From Chelonoidis abingdonii (Eukaryota > Chordata > Testudines > Testudinidae), in contig NC_133778.1 of NCBI RefSeq assembly GCF_003597395.2, positions 16,597,566-16,661,565 on the forward strand: a DNA stretch of 64,000 nt. Direction: 5' to 3'. The notes beneath the pieces were generated by a model. It saw only the letters and a list, made by a program, of their open reading frames with translations. It was not told the origin of the DNA and did no database searches. Shown here one piece after another: positions 10,483 to 21,364 of the stretch. A program made the translations under genes and the position numbers. The number at the start of each line of letters is the position of its first letter. Position 1 is the first letter of the stretch.

Positions 10483-11429
10483 TAGAACAAAAAAAATTGA
10501 TCTAATGAAACCCGTCTAAGTACTTTCCAGAGACAGTGAGTCAAAGGAAAAGCCAAACAAAAGCTACCATTTCCTTTCAGATTAGATCATAATAATGAAT
10601 AATTCTGCAAGCCAGACAAAAACGAGGGAGTAAGGGAGGATAACATCTATCTCTGTTGTTCTGTATAGTTAAACTCTTCATCTAAAATTTGCTTCTGTTC
10701 CTCTGCCTCTGTGTGTGATCATCAGCAGTAAAGATGGTAGCAGTTACTGCATATTGCCAGCAGCCCATTCTGTGTTTCTTCTAGCCCCTTGTGCTCTCAA
10801 GCACCTCTTATGATTAATTAACCTTTTGTGGAGTAACTGGGACATCTTTGTGGGATGAGAAGATGTACTTTGGTCAGACTTCAGTTTCCAGTAGCTCAGC
10901 GAGAAGACAATTAATTATAAGCGTCCTGTCAGAACAGGAGCCTGCTGGAAGGAATTCAAATCAGGCAAAGCATCTAATTACCTATGTGCATGAGGTGCTT
11001 GTGTTTTTACCGCAGTGCAAGGCAACTGTTTCCTATGAAGAAAATGAAAAGAACAGTCAGAGAATCATTTCAGAAGATCTTTGGAATAGATGTTTTTTCA
11101 TTCAGTACTTTAGTCCATGGTCTTATCTTTTTACAGAGATTAGCATGGTTTAGCCAATTCAGAAAAATCCAGTAACCTATGTGCTACTTTCAAGGTCAAG
11201 TTTGCCAATACCCAGTGATATGGAAGCAACCATATCTCCCATACTTTTGGTAATTGTTGCATTGAATTTATTAACAGAATTTGGAGCAGTCCCATTGTTA
11301 CTATTTCCATGGACATGTAGCACAGAACCACTTAAGACTCCAACATAAAAAAACCTTAGTTTGGCGAGTCATCATTTCTGATGTGAATAAGATGCAGCTA
11401 TTAAAATGAGACTTTTACAACACAGGGCA
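10483..11429. other. No recognised feature
   Basis: No repeat or coding sequence recognised. The 101-codon plus-strand frame at 10848-11153 has no familiar motif. Confidence 0.45.
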
Positions 11430-11549
11430 ATGATCCTGAAAACATGCACAGGCTTAACTTCCAGCATGCATGTAGCTCCTTTGAAGTGAATGGAACTACT
11501 CACAGGCTTAAAATTAAGCACATGTGTAAGTGTTTGCAGGATCAGGGCC
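11430..11549. mobile_element. Fold-back element, GATCCTG/CAGGATC ends
   Basis: The left arm runs from AATGATCCTGAAAACATGC through GCTTAACTT. The right arm runs from TAAGCACATGTGTAAGTG to TTTGCAGGATCAGGGCC. The two are inverted around TTTGAAGTGAATGGAACTA. The same layout recurs at 17800, 29404 and 57377. Confidence 0.7.
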
Positions 11550-11689
11550 CCATTTCCTATTTCTGACTGAATGACAGATAACTCCTAGACTCAGTTTTCC
11601 TTTTGTCATAGGAAAGATACCTTCCTCATGATTCACAATAAAATCTCAGAGTTGTTCTATGACCCTGATATCGTAAGTATTTGAGCATT

Positions 11690-11815
11690 ATGGATGGGAT
11701 TTTTCAAAAGCACCTAAACTTGGCCTAACTCTGTTCCCATTGAAGTCAGTATTAAAACACTCATTGACATCAGGGTTAGGCCAATGCTGAGTGCTTTCGA
11801 AAATCCAGTCCATCA
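11690..11815. mobile_element. Fold-back element, GGGATTTTTCAAAAGCACCTA ends
   Basis: GGATTTTTCAAAAGCACC at the left pairs with AGTGCTTTCGAAAATCC at the right. TTGGCCTAACTC pairs with GGTTAGGCCAA inside, around a hinge CCCATTGAAGTCAGT. A partial copy of its right end recurs at 12762-12800 (AGGCCAATGCTGAATGC). Confidence 0.7.
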
Positions 11816-12065
11816 CTATCTCATTCCATCTAAACAGCATGCATGTACCTTATATACCCCAAAATCCTATTTTTGTGCAATGCTAAATATGAGATTCTAG
11901 TTGCATGAAAGTCAGGACACGCTGAATTCGGCTTCCACAGCAACTGGTCTGAAAAGGGAAATATTGATATATATGGAATCATTGCTGGAGTGCAAGACAA
12001 GTCTGAGAGCCCTGAGTATAACTCTCCTAAAGTCCAAATAGTTGCAGTCATTTACGTCAGAGCTG

Positions 12066-12182
12066 AATTTGGCCCTTTGTCTTTTATTTTTCCATCGAGC
12101 CAGGTCCTCAACTGGTGTAAGTCAGCAGAGCTTTGAAGTCAATAGAGCTACACTGGATTTACCCAACTGAGAATCTGGCCTC
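12066..12182. mobile_element. Fold-back element, TTTGGCC ends, GTGTAAGTC/GGATTTAC arms
   Basis: ATTTGGCCC on the left and TCTGGCCT on the right are degenerate ends. The arm ACTGGTGTAAGTC faces ACTGGATTTACCCA across the hinge TTTGAAGTCAATAGAGCTACA. It is the same general plan as 30590-30770. Confidence 0.55.
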
Positions 12183-12227
12183 TCGTTTTTCAATGTTTAC
12201 TGTATTTTATAGTTTTGCCCCCCTTTG

Positions 12228-12335
12228 TCCTAACAATAATAATTCTTTGTACTTCCATAGCCCTTTTCATCTGAGGATCTAAAGCGCTTGACAAACATTA
12301 ATTAATTCCCATAACAAACCTCTGACTTATGTCAA
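12228..12335 (-). repeat. MIR/L2-type SINE tail fragment
   Basis: AATAATAATTCTTTGTACTTCCATAGCCC followed by CATCTGAGGATCTAAAGCGCTTGACAAACATTAATTAA is the reverse complement of the 3' part of a common sauropsid MIR-like SINE. The other half of such an element appears at 12960-13095. Confidence 0.7.
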
Positions 12336-12959
12336 TAGAACTGTTAAATACATGAGAAGAATCCTAGTACAGGGCTAACTGAGAACAGTCATGTGAGGAG
12401 TCAAACTTCTACTGTTTACCTCCTCAGAGGTCAATAATAATGGTAAACATATTGCAAGCACAAGAGAGAGCATCCTGGTGGTTGTGGTGAATTCCATGAA
12501 AATTACTGTTCCCCTCTTGGAGGTTTAAGTAATGGACATTTCTGGACTTCTAAGTGCCTGGGTCCCTTTTACAAAGGGCATTTCAAAAGAAAAGCTCTTA
12601 TATTTTTGTAATTCAAGGTCATACGGTAATAGGGAGAAATTTCTAGTCACATCTAATGCCTGTCCAAACATACATAGCAGCAATATACATAATCGTAGGG
12701 TGGGAATTTCAAAGCAAACAATGTTGGTCTAACTGAGCTCCCTCTGCAGTTAAATAGGGCAGAGTTAGGCCAATGCTGAATGCTTTCAAAAATCCCAGGC
12801 TAATTTTTTAGGGTCTCATCCAAAGCCCTGTGAAGTCAAAGGGAGTTTTTCCATTGGCTTTAGTGGGTTTCAGTGCAAAGACCTTAGTGAATTACAAAAC
12901 TCATTGGATTTCCAGGAAACTTGTCTTTGTCAATATTCACCTACCAGGTCAATATAGCT
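12336..12959. other. Mostly unrecognised sequence with two fold-back fragments
   Basis: Fragments at 12762-12800 and 12820-12875 resemble halves of the palindromic elements described elsewhere. The rest is unassigned. It separates two pieces that could belong to one MIR-like SINE. Confidence 0.4.
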
Positions 12960-13095
12960 TAATATTTCTCTCCTAAGATCAGTAGCTGTTTATTATCCCC
13001 ATTTAACAGATGAGTAAACAAAGACAATGAAACTTGCCCAGGTCGCACAGACAATCACCAGCAAAGAATCCAGGACCAGTTTATTTGGAAGACTG
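12960..13095 (-). repeat. MIR/CORE-type SINE fragment
   Basis: TTATTATCCCCATTTAACAGATGAGTAAACAAAGACAATGAAACTTGCCCAGGTCGCACAGAC is the reverse complement of the MIR core (GTCACACAGC, then TTGCCCAAGG, then ACAGATGAGGAAACTG). Confidence 0.75.
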
Positions 13096-13618
13096 TCTTT
13101 GGCAACATTTTTTTAAATGTTACCAGTTATGAAACAGATGATACTTGACAAATCAAATCTATGCTGTAACACTGGTTTGAAATGGGATACATGGATCTTG
13201 TTGAACCCCTGCTCTGCTGTCCTATATCCCTGGAATATCCTGAATATTAATTTCCAATCAGCAAGTCAAATCAGCAAAAGGCCATGTTCTTAGAATGGCC
13301 ACAAAGAAATGGGATTATAGGAGTAAAGAAGGGCCCAGCTATGAAAGGGTTAAGATCAAAAACTTTTAAGCTGCATGTGTTTCCAAAACAATGGTTAATG
13401 TGCTGCAAAGGTTGCCCAGTTTGGGGTATTGTCTTGCAATGTCAGTGATTCAGCAAGTTAAGGTAATTGATCTTAATAACAAGGTATAATTTTGGATTAG
13501 GCCAACTTGTGGTCCCTTGCAGACTAAATCTGAAATGAGCAGGGAAGGCCTGGGCAAGTTTTTCCTGAAGTGCTTCAGCAAAGGTAATGTTTTATTGAAG
13601 AGACAGATGAGCTGCAAC
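13096..13618. other. No recognised feature
   Basis: No repeat or gene recognised. Confidence 0.45.
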
Positions 13619-13722
13619 TAGGGCGACCAGACAGCAGGCGTGAAAAATCGGGACAGGGAGTGGGTGGTAATAGGCGCCTATATAAGACAAAGCCCCAAAT
13701 ATCGGGATATCTGGTCACCCTA
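13619..13722. mobile_element. 104-bp MITE with perfect 8-bp target duplication
   Basis: The element begins TAGGGCGACCAGACAGCAGG and ends ATATCTGGTCACCCTA, giving inverted repeats of about 13 bp. GCTGCAAC occurs immediately on both sides (13611-13618 and 13723-13730), a perfect 8-bp duplication as expected for a hAT-type transposase. The interior carries GTGAAAAATCGGGACAGG and GGCGCCTATATAAG and has no coding capacity. It is a sister copy of 31045-31168 and shares ends with the larger element at 38076-39166. Confidence 0.92.
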
Positions 13723-14345
13723 GCTGCAACTCAGCTGTGAGCTGCAACTCTGCACTACATGCCTTTCCAGAGGAGCCAACAGTATCTTTCACTAACTTGA
13801 AAACAACAGGGACAGAGAAACAGTTCCCATGATTCTGCCCCCAATACATATCCAGCTGCTGTCAGAGATTGCATGGGCTCAGTAGAACAGCAAAGGAAAC
13901 CGATTCTCTGATCCCTGTGCAATTATAACCTGACACGTAGCAGGGAAAAGAGAGTTAGGCTGTACAATTTCCAAAGGGATCCCTCCCACACAGATTTATT
14001 TAACTGTCTTTCTTAAATGGAATGAATCTGATTTAACGGCAGTGAAACACTCCACCTTTGCAGGCCACAATCTTGCTGACCTCAGGATTTTCCAGTGGAT
14101 GTGGAAAAGGTATTTGAAACCCAAACACCTAGACCCAAACACATGCTTCTGAATAATGGAAATGCTTAGCTTCCATTGCTCTCCCAGAGAGTCAACATTG
14201 CAGCTTTTCAAGCTTGCAACTTTTCTGGAGGGCTCTTTCAGAATTTCCTCCAATACAGCATTCCATGGAATAACCTCACAGCATAAGACAGCGTAAGAGT
14301 CACATATCTAGTCTAGAGTATGAAACCAGAAGCCAGCTCTTATGC
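13723..14345. other. No recognised feature
   Basis: No repeat or gene recognised. Confidence 0.4.
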
Positions 14346-14632
14346 CAGGGGTCCCCAACACAGTGCCCGTGGCTGCTATGGCGCTGGCAGGGGCATCTAA
14401 ATGCGTCCGCATCCTGGCCCCTGGTGGATCATCTGCCGAAATGCCGCCGAATTTCGGGCGGCATTTCGGCAGCGACGCCTCTCGATGACATCACTTGTCG
14501 GTGGCAAGCAGCATCATCGAGAGGCGTCACCGCCGAAATGCCACAGAAATTTGGCGGCATTTCAGCAGGTGCTCCACCACCGCCATGGTCCTTCATCTGG
14601 CGGGCGCCAGACGAAAAGGTTGGGGACCACTG
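14346..14632. mobile_element. hAT-like MITE built of consecutive hairpins
   Basis: Ends CAGGGGTCCCCAAC and GGTTGGGGACCACTG are inverted repeats. The flanks TCTTATGC (14338-14345) and CCTTATGC (14633-14640) match at 7 of 8 positions, a hAT-size duplication. Inside there is a perfect 16-bp hairpin (14433-14448 with 14457-14472, 8-nt loop). A perfect 15-bp hairpin follows (14474-14488 with 14514-14528), then a third, imperfect one (14532-14577). Open frames of 84-110 codons in all directions here are by-products of the palindromes. Confidence 0.88.
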
Positions 14633-14640
14633 CCTTATGC

Positions 14641-15235
14641 CTTTGTCTGTGCTAGGGGTCAATCCTGCTGTAATTGTTACACACATGAAGAAACCCCCAT
14701 TATGGCACGCCACATTGTCATCAGAAATTGGTTTGAAAAGAAATGTCACTTCCTGATTTTTGAATGCTACATAATACCATGGCCCGGACTACTTCCTCTC
14801 CAGGTGTCCTGGTCACACGCCAGTTAGGGGAACATTCTGTTTTGTAGAAGGACCCACTCAGTGTGACACACACGACTGCAGGCTTGGATCTTGTGGCTTT
14901 GTTTAACTGCAGCCCTATGGAGTTTAAGTCCCACTGCTTAAAGAGGCAGGACTCCATCCCATAATATTCGGGGTAACCTAGTTAACCCTGTCATGACCGC
15001 TTCACCGCATTTTGCCTACCTAAGTTCTGAACTATTGCACAGCATTGCTATGCAGCACCAAGTTAAATGTGTGGTTCTCCCCAGAAGTGGCTGCATTTCA
15101 GTGATGGTGTCAAACTGTTGTTGAGATTTGCTACACAGAACCTGGTCAATGTTACCAACCTGCTTAGTTATATCAGGACCTCAAAGAGATTCACAGAAAT
15201 GCCCAGACTGTTGGGTGCTTCTCTGAAGCTATGAA
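14641..15235. other. No recognised feature
   Basis: No repeat or gene recognised. Confidence 0.4.
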
Positions 15236-15690
15236 GGTACCTCAGGAGATCCTGCTTTCCTCTGGCCTCCACCCAGTCCTTCCTCCCTACTTCATCAAAC
15301 TCCTCCTACCTGCAATCCAGGAGTGGAGGCCCAGTGGCCAGATCTAACCTCATTGGCATCTGCAGGGAAGGATGACAGAGCCCTTTCACCCATTCTCCAT
15401 TGCTTTCAGGGGCACCTCCCTCCAGGAAGTGGGACACCGTCACAAATCTCCCCACTCTCTGTGCCCAGAGGACAGGGACATCTCCCTACATTCTCTCCCC
15501 CTGGGGGAAACCAAGGCCACCCGTGTTTCATACTTCTTTCCATCCCAATCCCCATAAGTCTCACTGGGTACTCCCTTTCCTCCACCCCACCCCTTCTGTC
15601 CCTGCCTCTTGCCCTTATATCCCTCCAGGTCCAATAGGCCTCTGCCCTGGGCCCCAAGCTCTGGGGTCACCTGTGACATCATGTCAGAAT
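15236..15690. other. Pyrimidine-rich, moderately GC-rich stretch, possibly LTR-derived
   Basis: The plus strand is rich in C and T with repeated CCTCC and TCCC runs, unlike its neighbours. Several overlapping open frames of 60-104 codons exist only because stop codons are rare in such sequence. It could be the antisense of an old LTR, like 31620-32180, but I found no TG...CA ends or target duplication. Confidence 0.3.
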
Positions 15691-16769
15691 AAGTCCTGAG
15701 GAGACAGATTAGCAGGCAGAGAGCAGGTTAAGTGTTCAAGGGTGCACGATAGATGCAATTTATCACAACTCCACAACTTGTCACCTGAGTATTATCATCA
15801 TACCTGTGCTATTTAGATGCACTTTAGACAAAAACTCAGATAGCCTTCTGGATGAAAGCTGCCTATCCGAAGTCCACAAAAGTTAACAGAAAGACTTCCA
15901 TGGAGTTCAGCGGGCTTTGAATCAGGCCCTTGATGTTAATCCATAGGCTGGATTCACAGCTGTAATTTGTATCTTGCTGCACCAGCAAGGGCGGCTGTGT
16001 CCCAAAAGGCATTCATTCCAGGTGGTGTTTACACTGCTGCCATCCCTCAGGGTTGTCACCAGGGGAGGGCAGTTCTCTGTGTCAAGCAGGACTGCAGAGA
16101 AGGCTGGCTGGGGGCTATATTCTGTGCCTGATGAACATAATCATCTCCAGCCTGAACCACCGACTGCAACAGAAGCCCTGGCTAAATCAAGCCAATTATT
16201 CTGACGTTAATATTACAATAAATCCAGTACATCGGGCTACTTCTTAACAACTGCAGAGGATTTCAGAGTGCGTATTTATTACCCAAATGTAACCCTTCAA
16301 TTTGTTTAATCTTTTGCTTATTACATTTTTTCATATAAAATTGCTTTAAAACAAGGAAATGGCGGTTAATCACACTATTACCAATTCGGAGGAAATCAGC
16401 CCACTTTGTTCACGTCATGAGGCTGGAAAAGTCAGCTGGAGGTGATTAGACAGACAACCGAGTTGGATCTATTGCCAAGAAAAGCTGCAGCTCCCATTTA
16501 TTACCCCGATTATTCGCGAATTGGATGTAGCATTTCCACCTCACAACATGGAAACAGAAGAATGAAACTGGCTGAGTGAGCTGGTGCAGGGGATTTAGCA
16601 ACCTACAGCTAAAACCTGCAATGGACTTTAAACTCCATGTCGTACCACTGATGCCACTGGGCGCCCCAAGCTGTAAATCAACACAGAATTTCACCCCTCC
16701 TCACTTCAAACTGTCTATGATTCTAGTGGGAGTTGGTTCTCTGTCAGTTATCATCCCTAAATCTCAATA
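15691..16769. other. No recognised repeat; possible conserved non-coding DNA at 16200-16560
   Basis: A fold-back fragment (GGGCTTTGAATCAGGCCCT) ends near 15931. From about 16200 to 16560 the sequence lacks repeats and contains AT-rich blocks with intact CpGs (for example GATTATTCGCGAATTGG), the kind of texture often seen in conserved enhancers. That is an impression only. Confidence 0.25.
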
Positions 16770-17050
16770 TAGGGCCTGATTCTCACTTGCACCAAGACCC
16801 TTTTCAACCACCTTGGCAAACCTAAAGGGGCCTTAGACAACATTCTGAGGGCTTTCTGTGCATGGGTTTCCCCAACTAGCACATAGCTGGCTTGAGGGTG
16901 CTACATCAGCCCTATTCCCAGTCCCCAACGTAGGGGATAGATTGGGGGTGTGGCCAGGGTGTTCACGGCACTCCAGCTGTTTTCTTTCTTCCCCAGACCT
17001 ATAGGGGGATGTGGGTAGCAAAGTATAAATTACAGCAGCCCTGAGGTGGC
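16770..17050. repeat. Partial repeat beginning GGGCCTGATTCTCACTTGCAC
   Basis: The first 35 bases match the end of a palindromic sauropsid element (GGGCCTGATTCTCACTTACAC type). The opposite end is not visible, so this is probably a truncated copy. The rest of the interval is unassigned. Confidence 0.35.
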
Positions 17051-17799
17051 TCTAAACTACACTGAGGGCTGGGTAGCCCCCACAGCCCCAATCACAGGGG
17101 AAGACGAGAACGTGACTCGAGCGGTATTGCATTGTGGAGTCATGGTCTTGTCTCCAGAGTTAAGATTGAAATATGCTGCTCTGCTCAGGAATATCCAGAA
17201 AGACAGATTGGCACTGAGATTAATACAGCATCTGACAAGGATCTGTCAGTGGAACAGATCAGACAACTGATGACAAGCCAGTGCCTTGAAAGAACACAAA
17301 TGTGTACCTGAGGTCAATTACATAGTCTGCCAATTCCAACATGCATCTATCTAAGCCAGAGGTGGAGGCTTGGCACTCATCCACCTCAACATTTCAAGTG
17401 CAGTCATCAGTGACACAGCCCTTCGAAGATGGAAATGAAAGCACACATGTGAAACAAAACTAGTTGAAAGCCTGGGGCTCACATTACCAAAGTAAAACAA
17501 GTGATTTTTTTTTTTTAGTCATGCCTGTGATGACAGAAAGAGTCACTTAACCATAACATGCAAGTTAAACAAGGCAATTACAAAGCAGTATCTAAAAATG
17601 CCTGATAAACAGCTCCAAACCTCCACTATGTGAACTGAGCTTCAGAGGAACTGTCATTTTAATGATTACTCCAACCAAAAGTGCAGGCTGACTTTGCACG
17701 CTGAAACTGGACCAGCAGCGCTACAACCAGAGAGATAGCAGATAAAAAAACAAACAAAAACTCAACCATATATCACATGCATGCACATACTTACTGCCC
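17051..17799. other. No recognised feature
   Basis: Unassigned. A run of about 13 T occurs near 17504-17517. Confidence 0.4.
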
Positions 17800-17885
17800 T
17801 AATCCTGCAATGAGCATCAAGCTGACTGATCTTTGCACCTGTGAAAAGCTCCATTGACTTCAATGAGACAACTCAACCTGCTTTG
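17800..17885. mobile_element. Partial fold-back element, CCTAATCCTGCAA type
   Basis: CCCTAATCCTGCAATGAGCA and the hinge CTCCATTGACTTCAATGAGAC are visible. The right arm is largely missing. Confidence 0.5.
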
Positions 17886-18018
17886 CTGGCTCCAGGCTGC
17901 TCAGAGTATTCTACGACCCAGTCCTCTATAGACAAAATCAAAGCAAAAGATATATGGAGAGGGGACAGGCCTGGGTGCGAGAGACAGGAAAAGGACTGAA
18001 GGATTATGCTTATTGTAA

Positions 18019-18096
18019 GTTATTTGTATTATTGCAGCATCTAGGAGCCACAGTCATGGACCAGAACTCAACTGTGCTAGGCACTGTACAAATTTG
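18019..18096 (-). repeat. MIR/L2-type SINE tail fragment
   Basis: TTATTTGTATTATTGCAGCATCTAGGAGCCACAGTCATGGACC then CTGTGCTAGGCACTGTACAAA is the reverse complement of the conserved 3' tail seen also at 36447-36560 and 45300-45560. Confidence 0.75.
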
Positions 18097-18422
18097 GCCT
18101 TAGAGCCAGCGGGCACCTCCCCTCTGCTGCTCCTTGTGTCTTCAGCCCTCTCCAGCCCTGGCTTTCTGGCTTGGGGATTCCAGCCAGCAAATCCCTCTTG
18201 CTGCTCTCTTGCCTTCCCCCAGGAACCATCTTCTGCTTCCTTCCAGGACTCCTCCAATCCCCTGCTCCCAGCAGCTCTGATGTGCTCCCCACTGAACCAG
18301 TCTGTTCTGACTCCCTGAGACTCCTCCTAGTCCTTTATAGCTCCCAGGTGCCTCCCACACCCAACTGGCCAAATGGACACGGGACCTACTTCATTCTACT
18401 GAGGCCAGCCCCCCTGTGACAC
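18097..18422 (-). repeat. Possible LTR fragment, minus orientation
   Basis: The stretch is C/T-rich and ends on the plus strand with CCCCCTGTGACA, so the minus strand would begin TGTCACAGGGGG. A TATA-like CTATAAAGGAC lies on the minus strand near 18340. Without a matching far end or target duplication the LTR call is weak. Open frames of 60-80 codons here are compositional. Confidence 0.35.
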
Positions 18423-19544
18423 AGCGGTACTCGATGTAACCTATATTGGCCATCATCCTGCCGAAGTGACCATCCCACAGTATCCTCAAGCACTTTTCAA
18501 TGCAAGCTAACAATTAGTAGGAAATCGCTTTACTGCGCTGACCAGCAACTGCCTAAAATGGTCCCTGTGGCAGTACAATGCCTTTCAAAGTTGCTGTGCA
18601 TGTAAGTGTCAGTTCTTTTTGTGGTGTCTTTGCGTGGGAGTATAATCTGGAGCACCCATTCTGTAGAAAGGCAATGCTCATATCTGCAGGGTCTCATGCA
18701 CGTGCGTCACAGTTACTTTTGCAAGTGAAGGTGCGACATGGCATCCCAGAACTACAACACTGTTGAGTGTCTGTCTCGAGGTTTGCACCTTTGTCCATTT
18801 AATTTCATGTGAGCAGTCAGCATGTGGCATGGTGGAGGTTTAACACCGTTTTCATTATGTGCTGTATTTTAAGTGCTGCACAAACAATAAAATATTGCTG
18901 CGTTAAATCAGCATGGCCTCTCCTTATGGGATTCCTTGAAATTAGACGAGTACAATTCTGGATTCTTTTAAGAGGCAGTTTTTGCCAGTCTCTGGAGTGA
19001 TATTTAATACAGGTTTCCCTGTATCTAAATTATGTATGGATCGGCAAACGGTTGCCAAATTTGTTCATGTGCAAACGTTAATTTTTCAGATTTTGCCCTT
19101 GAGAAGAGGCATTGGTCCAGTGTATTATGTCTGATGTACTTTCTTCCTTGTATGCATTAGGTTTTTTAGTAGCAAGGGTAAGGGTAAATAATTGATTTTC
19201 GTACATAGTTAGATTTGTTAGTTGCCTATAATGAAGATTCATTAGTTAATGTTCGGCCAGCATTCAAATGTCAAGTGTCGTATAAAAGCGTTAGCAAAGT
19301 GGAGCGCTGTGTGTGGACACTGTGATGGAGGCAGAATTCACAACAGCAGGGAATGGAGTTATGGAGTCTGATTCAGCAACGTACTTCAGGACATGACTAA
19401 CTTTCAGAACATGGGTGCCATTGACTTCAGTACTTTGCTGGATGAGGGCCATACAACATTGTACCTCTGGACATTAAGGAAGCTTTGTCTTGATTAGTCT
19501 GGAAAATGGGACTGTGAAGATTTAGATTAGAGAAGCAGGTAAGA
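18423..19544. other. No recognised feature
   Basis: No repeat or gene recognised in this 1.1-kb stretch. Confidence 0.45.
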
Positions 19545-19617
19545 GTCTGCTCCAAAACCGACTGCAATCAATGGTAGTTTTCTATTGACTTCAACTGGCT
19601 TTGGATCAGGCCCAATG
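19545..19617. mobile_element. Fold-back element, TTGGATCAGGCCC end
   Basis: A degenerate left arm (AGTCTGCTCCAAAACCGACTGCAATCAATGG) faces a good right arm (TTGACTTCAACTGGCTTTGGATCAGGCCCA). Similar elements lie at 48498-48569 and 63792-63862. Confidence 0.6.
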
Positions 19618-19867
19618 GGCTGATGTTACTGGTCTCTCGGGATTTTTGGTAACTCTTTCCCTTTCCCCTTCTGGCACCACCAGCCCACTTCTGTTTTCTT
19701 AGATTCTTCATTCTGCTCTTCTCTCCTCTGATGTCACTGACTATTAAACTTCTGGCCAAGAAAATAAGATAACCAGTCTGCTCTGATATTAATAACTGAG
19801 ACGGAAAAAGGTGAACTAAATGCAGTTTCAATTAGGTGTTTTCCAGAGGAACCAAAACTTCAGGAAA

Positions 19868-20045
19868 CGTAGAATCATAGGGGAAAAAAACATTAAGTCA
19901 TATTGTCCATCTCCCTGCCAACACAGGGTTCTTCATTACCATGTAAGCTCAAATGAGATTATCATATGGCTTTAAACGACCTAATTTAGGGGACTTCCAG
20001 GTCTTCTTGTGAGAAACCATTCCAAAAATCAAATAATTTTTTATA
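19868..20045 (-). repeat. CR1 3'-region fragment, minus orientation
   Basis: TAGAATCATAGG followed by CATTAAGTCATATTGTCCATCTCCCTGCCAACACAGG is the reverse complement of a CR1 3' segment. The sequence continues in decayed form (GGGGACTTCCAGGTCTTCTTGTG) to about 20045. A related copy is at 59467. Confidence 0.6.
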
Positions 20046-20182
20046 GCCACTTTATATGTTGCTACACTTTAATGAAGTGAATTCATTATAGTATTTAGGA
20101 AAGGACCATATTGCTCAAAACTTTCCCTGTTTCTGATATAGTCAACAAATTACATTTCATTGGAATGAGAGTTACTCTAGAT

Positions 20183-20720
20183 CAGGGGCGGGCAAACTTT
20201 TTGGCCCGAGGGCCACATCGGGTTTCCAGAATTGTATGGAGGGCCGGTTAGGGGAGGCTGTTCCTCCGCAAACAGCCAGGCGTGGCCTGGCCGCCAACCC
20301 CTATCTGACCTCCCCGGGACTCCTGCCCCATCCACCACCCCCTGCTCCCTGCCCCTGACTGCCCTCTACTGCCCCATCCAACCCCCACCTCTCCTTTCTG
20401 ACTGCCTCACCGGGAGCGCTGCCCCCATTCAACCAGCCGTTTCCTGCCTCTGACCACCCCGACCCCTATCCACACCCCCACCCCGAACTCCCCTGCCCTC
20501 TTACCGCGCTGCCTGGAGTGCCGGTAGCTGGCGGTACTACAGAGCACCAGGACAGGCTGCAGCTCTGCAGCTGTGCTGCCTGGCCACCCAGAGCATTGCG
20601 GGAGAGGGAGAACAGCGGGGAGGGGCCGGGAGCTAGCCTCCCGGGCCAGGAGCTCAGGAGCCAGGCAGGAGGGTCCCACGGGCCAGATGTGGCCCGCAGG
20701 CCATAGTTTGCCTACCTCTG
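20183..20720. mobile_element. hAT-like MITE with perfect 8-bp target duplication
   Basis: The element starts CAGGGGCGGGCAAACTTTTT and ends CATAGTTTGCCTACCTCTG. These are inverted repeats of about 17 bp. CTCTAGAT flanks both sides exactly (20175-20182 and 20721-20728). Just inside the ends GGCCCGAGGGCCACATC and CCAGATGTGGCCCGCAGGCC also pair. The 538-bp interior is GC-rich and C-rich without coding capacity, so the 125-codon minus-strand frame at 20407-20784, which runs out through the element's end, is not a gene. The crisp duplication suggests a relatively recent insertion. Confidence 0.93.
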
Positions 20721-20749
20721 CTCTAGATACAGATACCGGTCTGTGACTT

Positions 20750-20825
20750 AGATTGTCAAAGATATTTAGACCCTTCATTTTCATTGATTTTAATGGGAAT
20801 TAGGCACTTAAATACCTTTGATGGT
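20750..20825. mobile_element. Short fold-back element
   Basis: TTGTCAAAGATATTTAGACCC on the left faces TTAGGCACTTAAATACCTTTGA on the right around ATTGATTTTAATGGGAA. Confidence 0.55.
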
Positions 20826-20873
20826 ATGGGCCTTAGCTGCTAAATTTTTTGGAAGACAAACACAACAGTTGAG

Positions 20874-21262
20874 TAGAGCCGGTCTAAAAATTTTCATTGG
20901 AAAATGTTGTTTGATCAAAAGCAAAATGTTCACTGGAACATGTCTATTTTGATGACCTTTTCAATGGAAAAGTTTTGAAATGATTCAAATGTGAAATGGA
21001 GTGTTTCATTTTGACTTTCTCATTTTGTTTCAGCTATTATACTGTAATGGTTTGACATCGTCAGAATGAAATACTTTGACACAATGTAAACATTTTGGTT
21101 TGATAAGGTCATTTGGATGTTTCCGAATCAAAATATTTCAGAATTTTTGTTCAGCAAAATATTTCCAGATTTCAACTTTTTATCCTGATTTGGGACAAAA
21201 ACATATTTTCAAATGTCAGAATTTTCCATGAGCTGGAAATTCAATTTTCTGACCAGCTCTAT
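20874..21262. mobile_element. TTTTGA-rich element with AGAGCYGGTC/GACCAGCTCT ends (copy 1)
   Basis: The left end is TAGAGCCGGTCTAAAAATTTTC and the right end is CAATTTTCTGACCAGCTCTA. The interior is a low-complexity A/T sequence with repeated ATTTTGA, TTTTCA and GAAAAT words. It has no coding capacity. Flanking sequences hint at, but do not prove, an 8-bp duplication. It is the best-delimited of six copies in the window. Confidence 0.7.
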
Positions 21263-21364
21263 TGTTGACAGCACAAGTTATTTTCTTACGTTAGTGCTAA
21301 ATAAAAAAAGAGTGACAATTGCAAATGGGAAAGAAATACAGTTGAGTCGGAAGAGGTTCTGAGT

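Noticed and set aside
14424..14827. Overlapping 106-110-codon frames
   Set aside because: They are products of the hairpin arms of the 14346-14632 MITE, open on both strands by symmetry.
20407..20784. 125-codon frame
   Set aside because: It lies largely inside the 20183-20720 MITE and runs out through its boundary.
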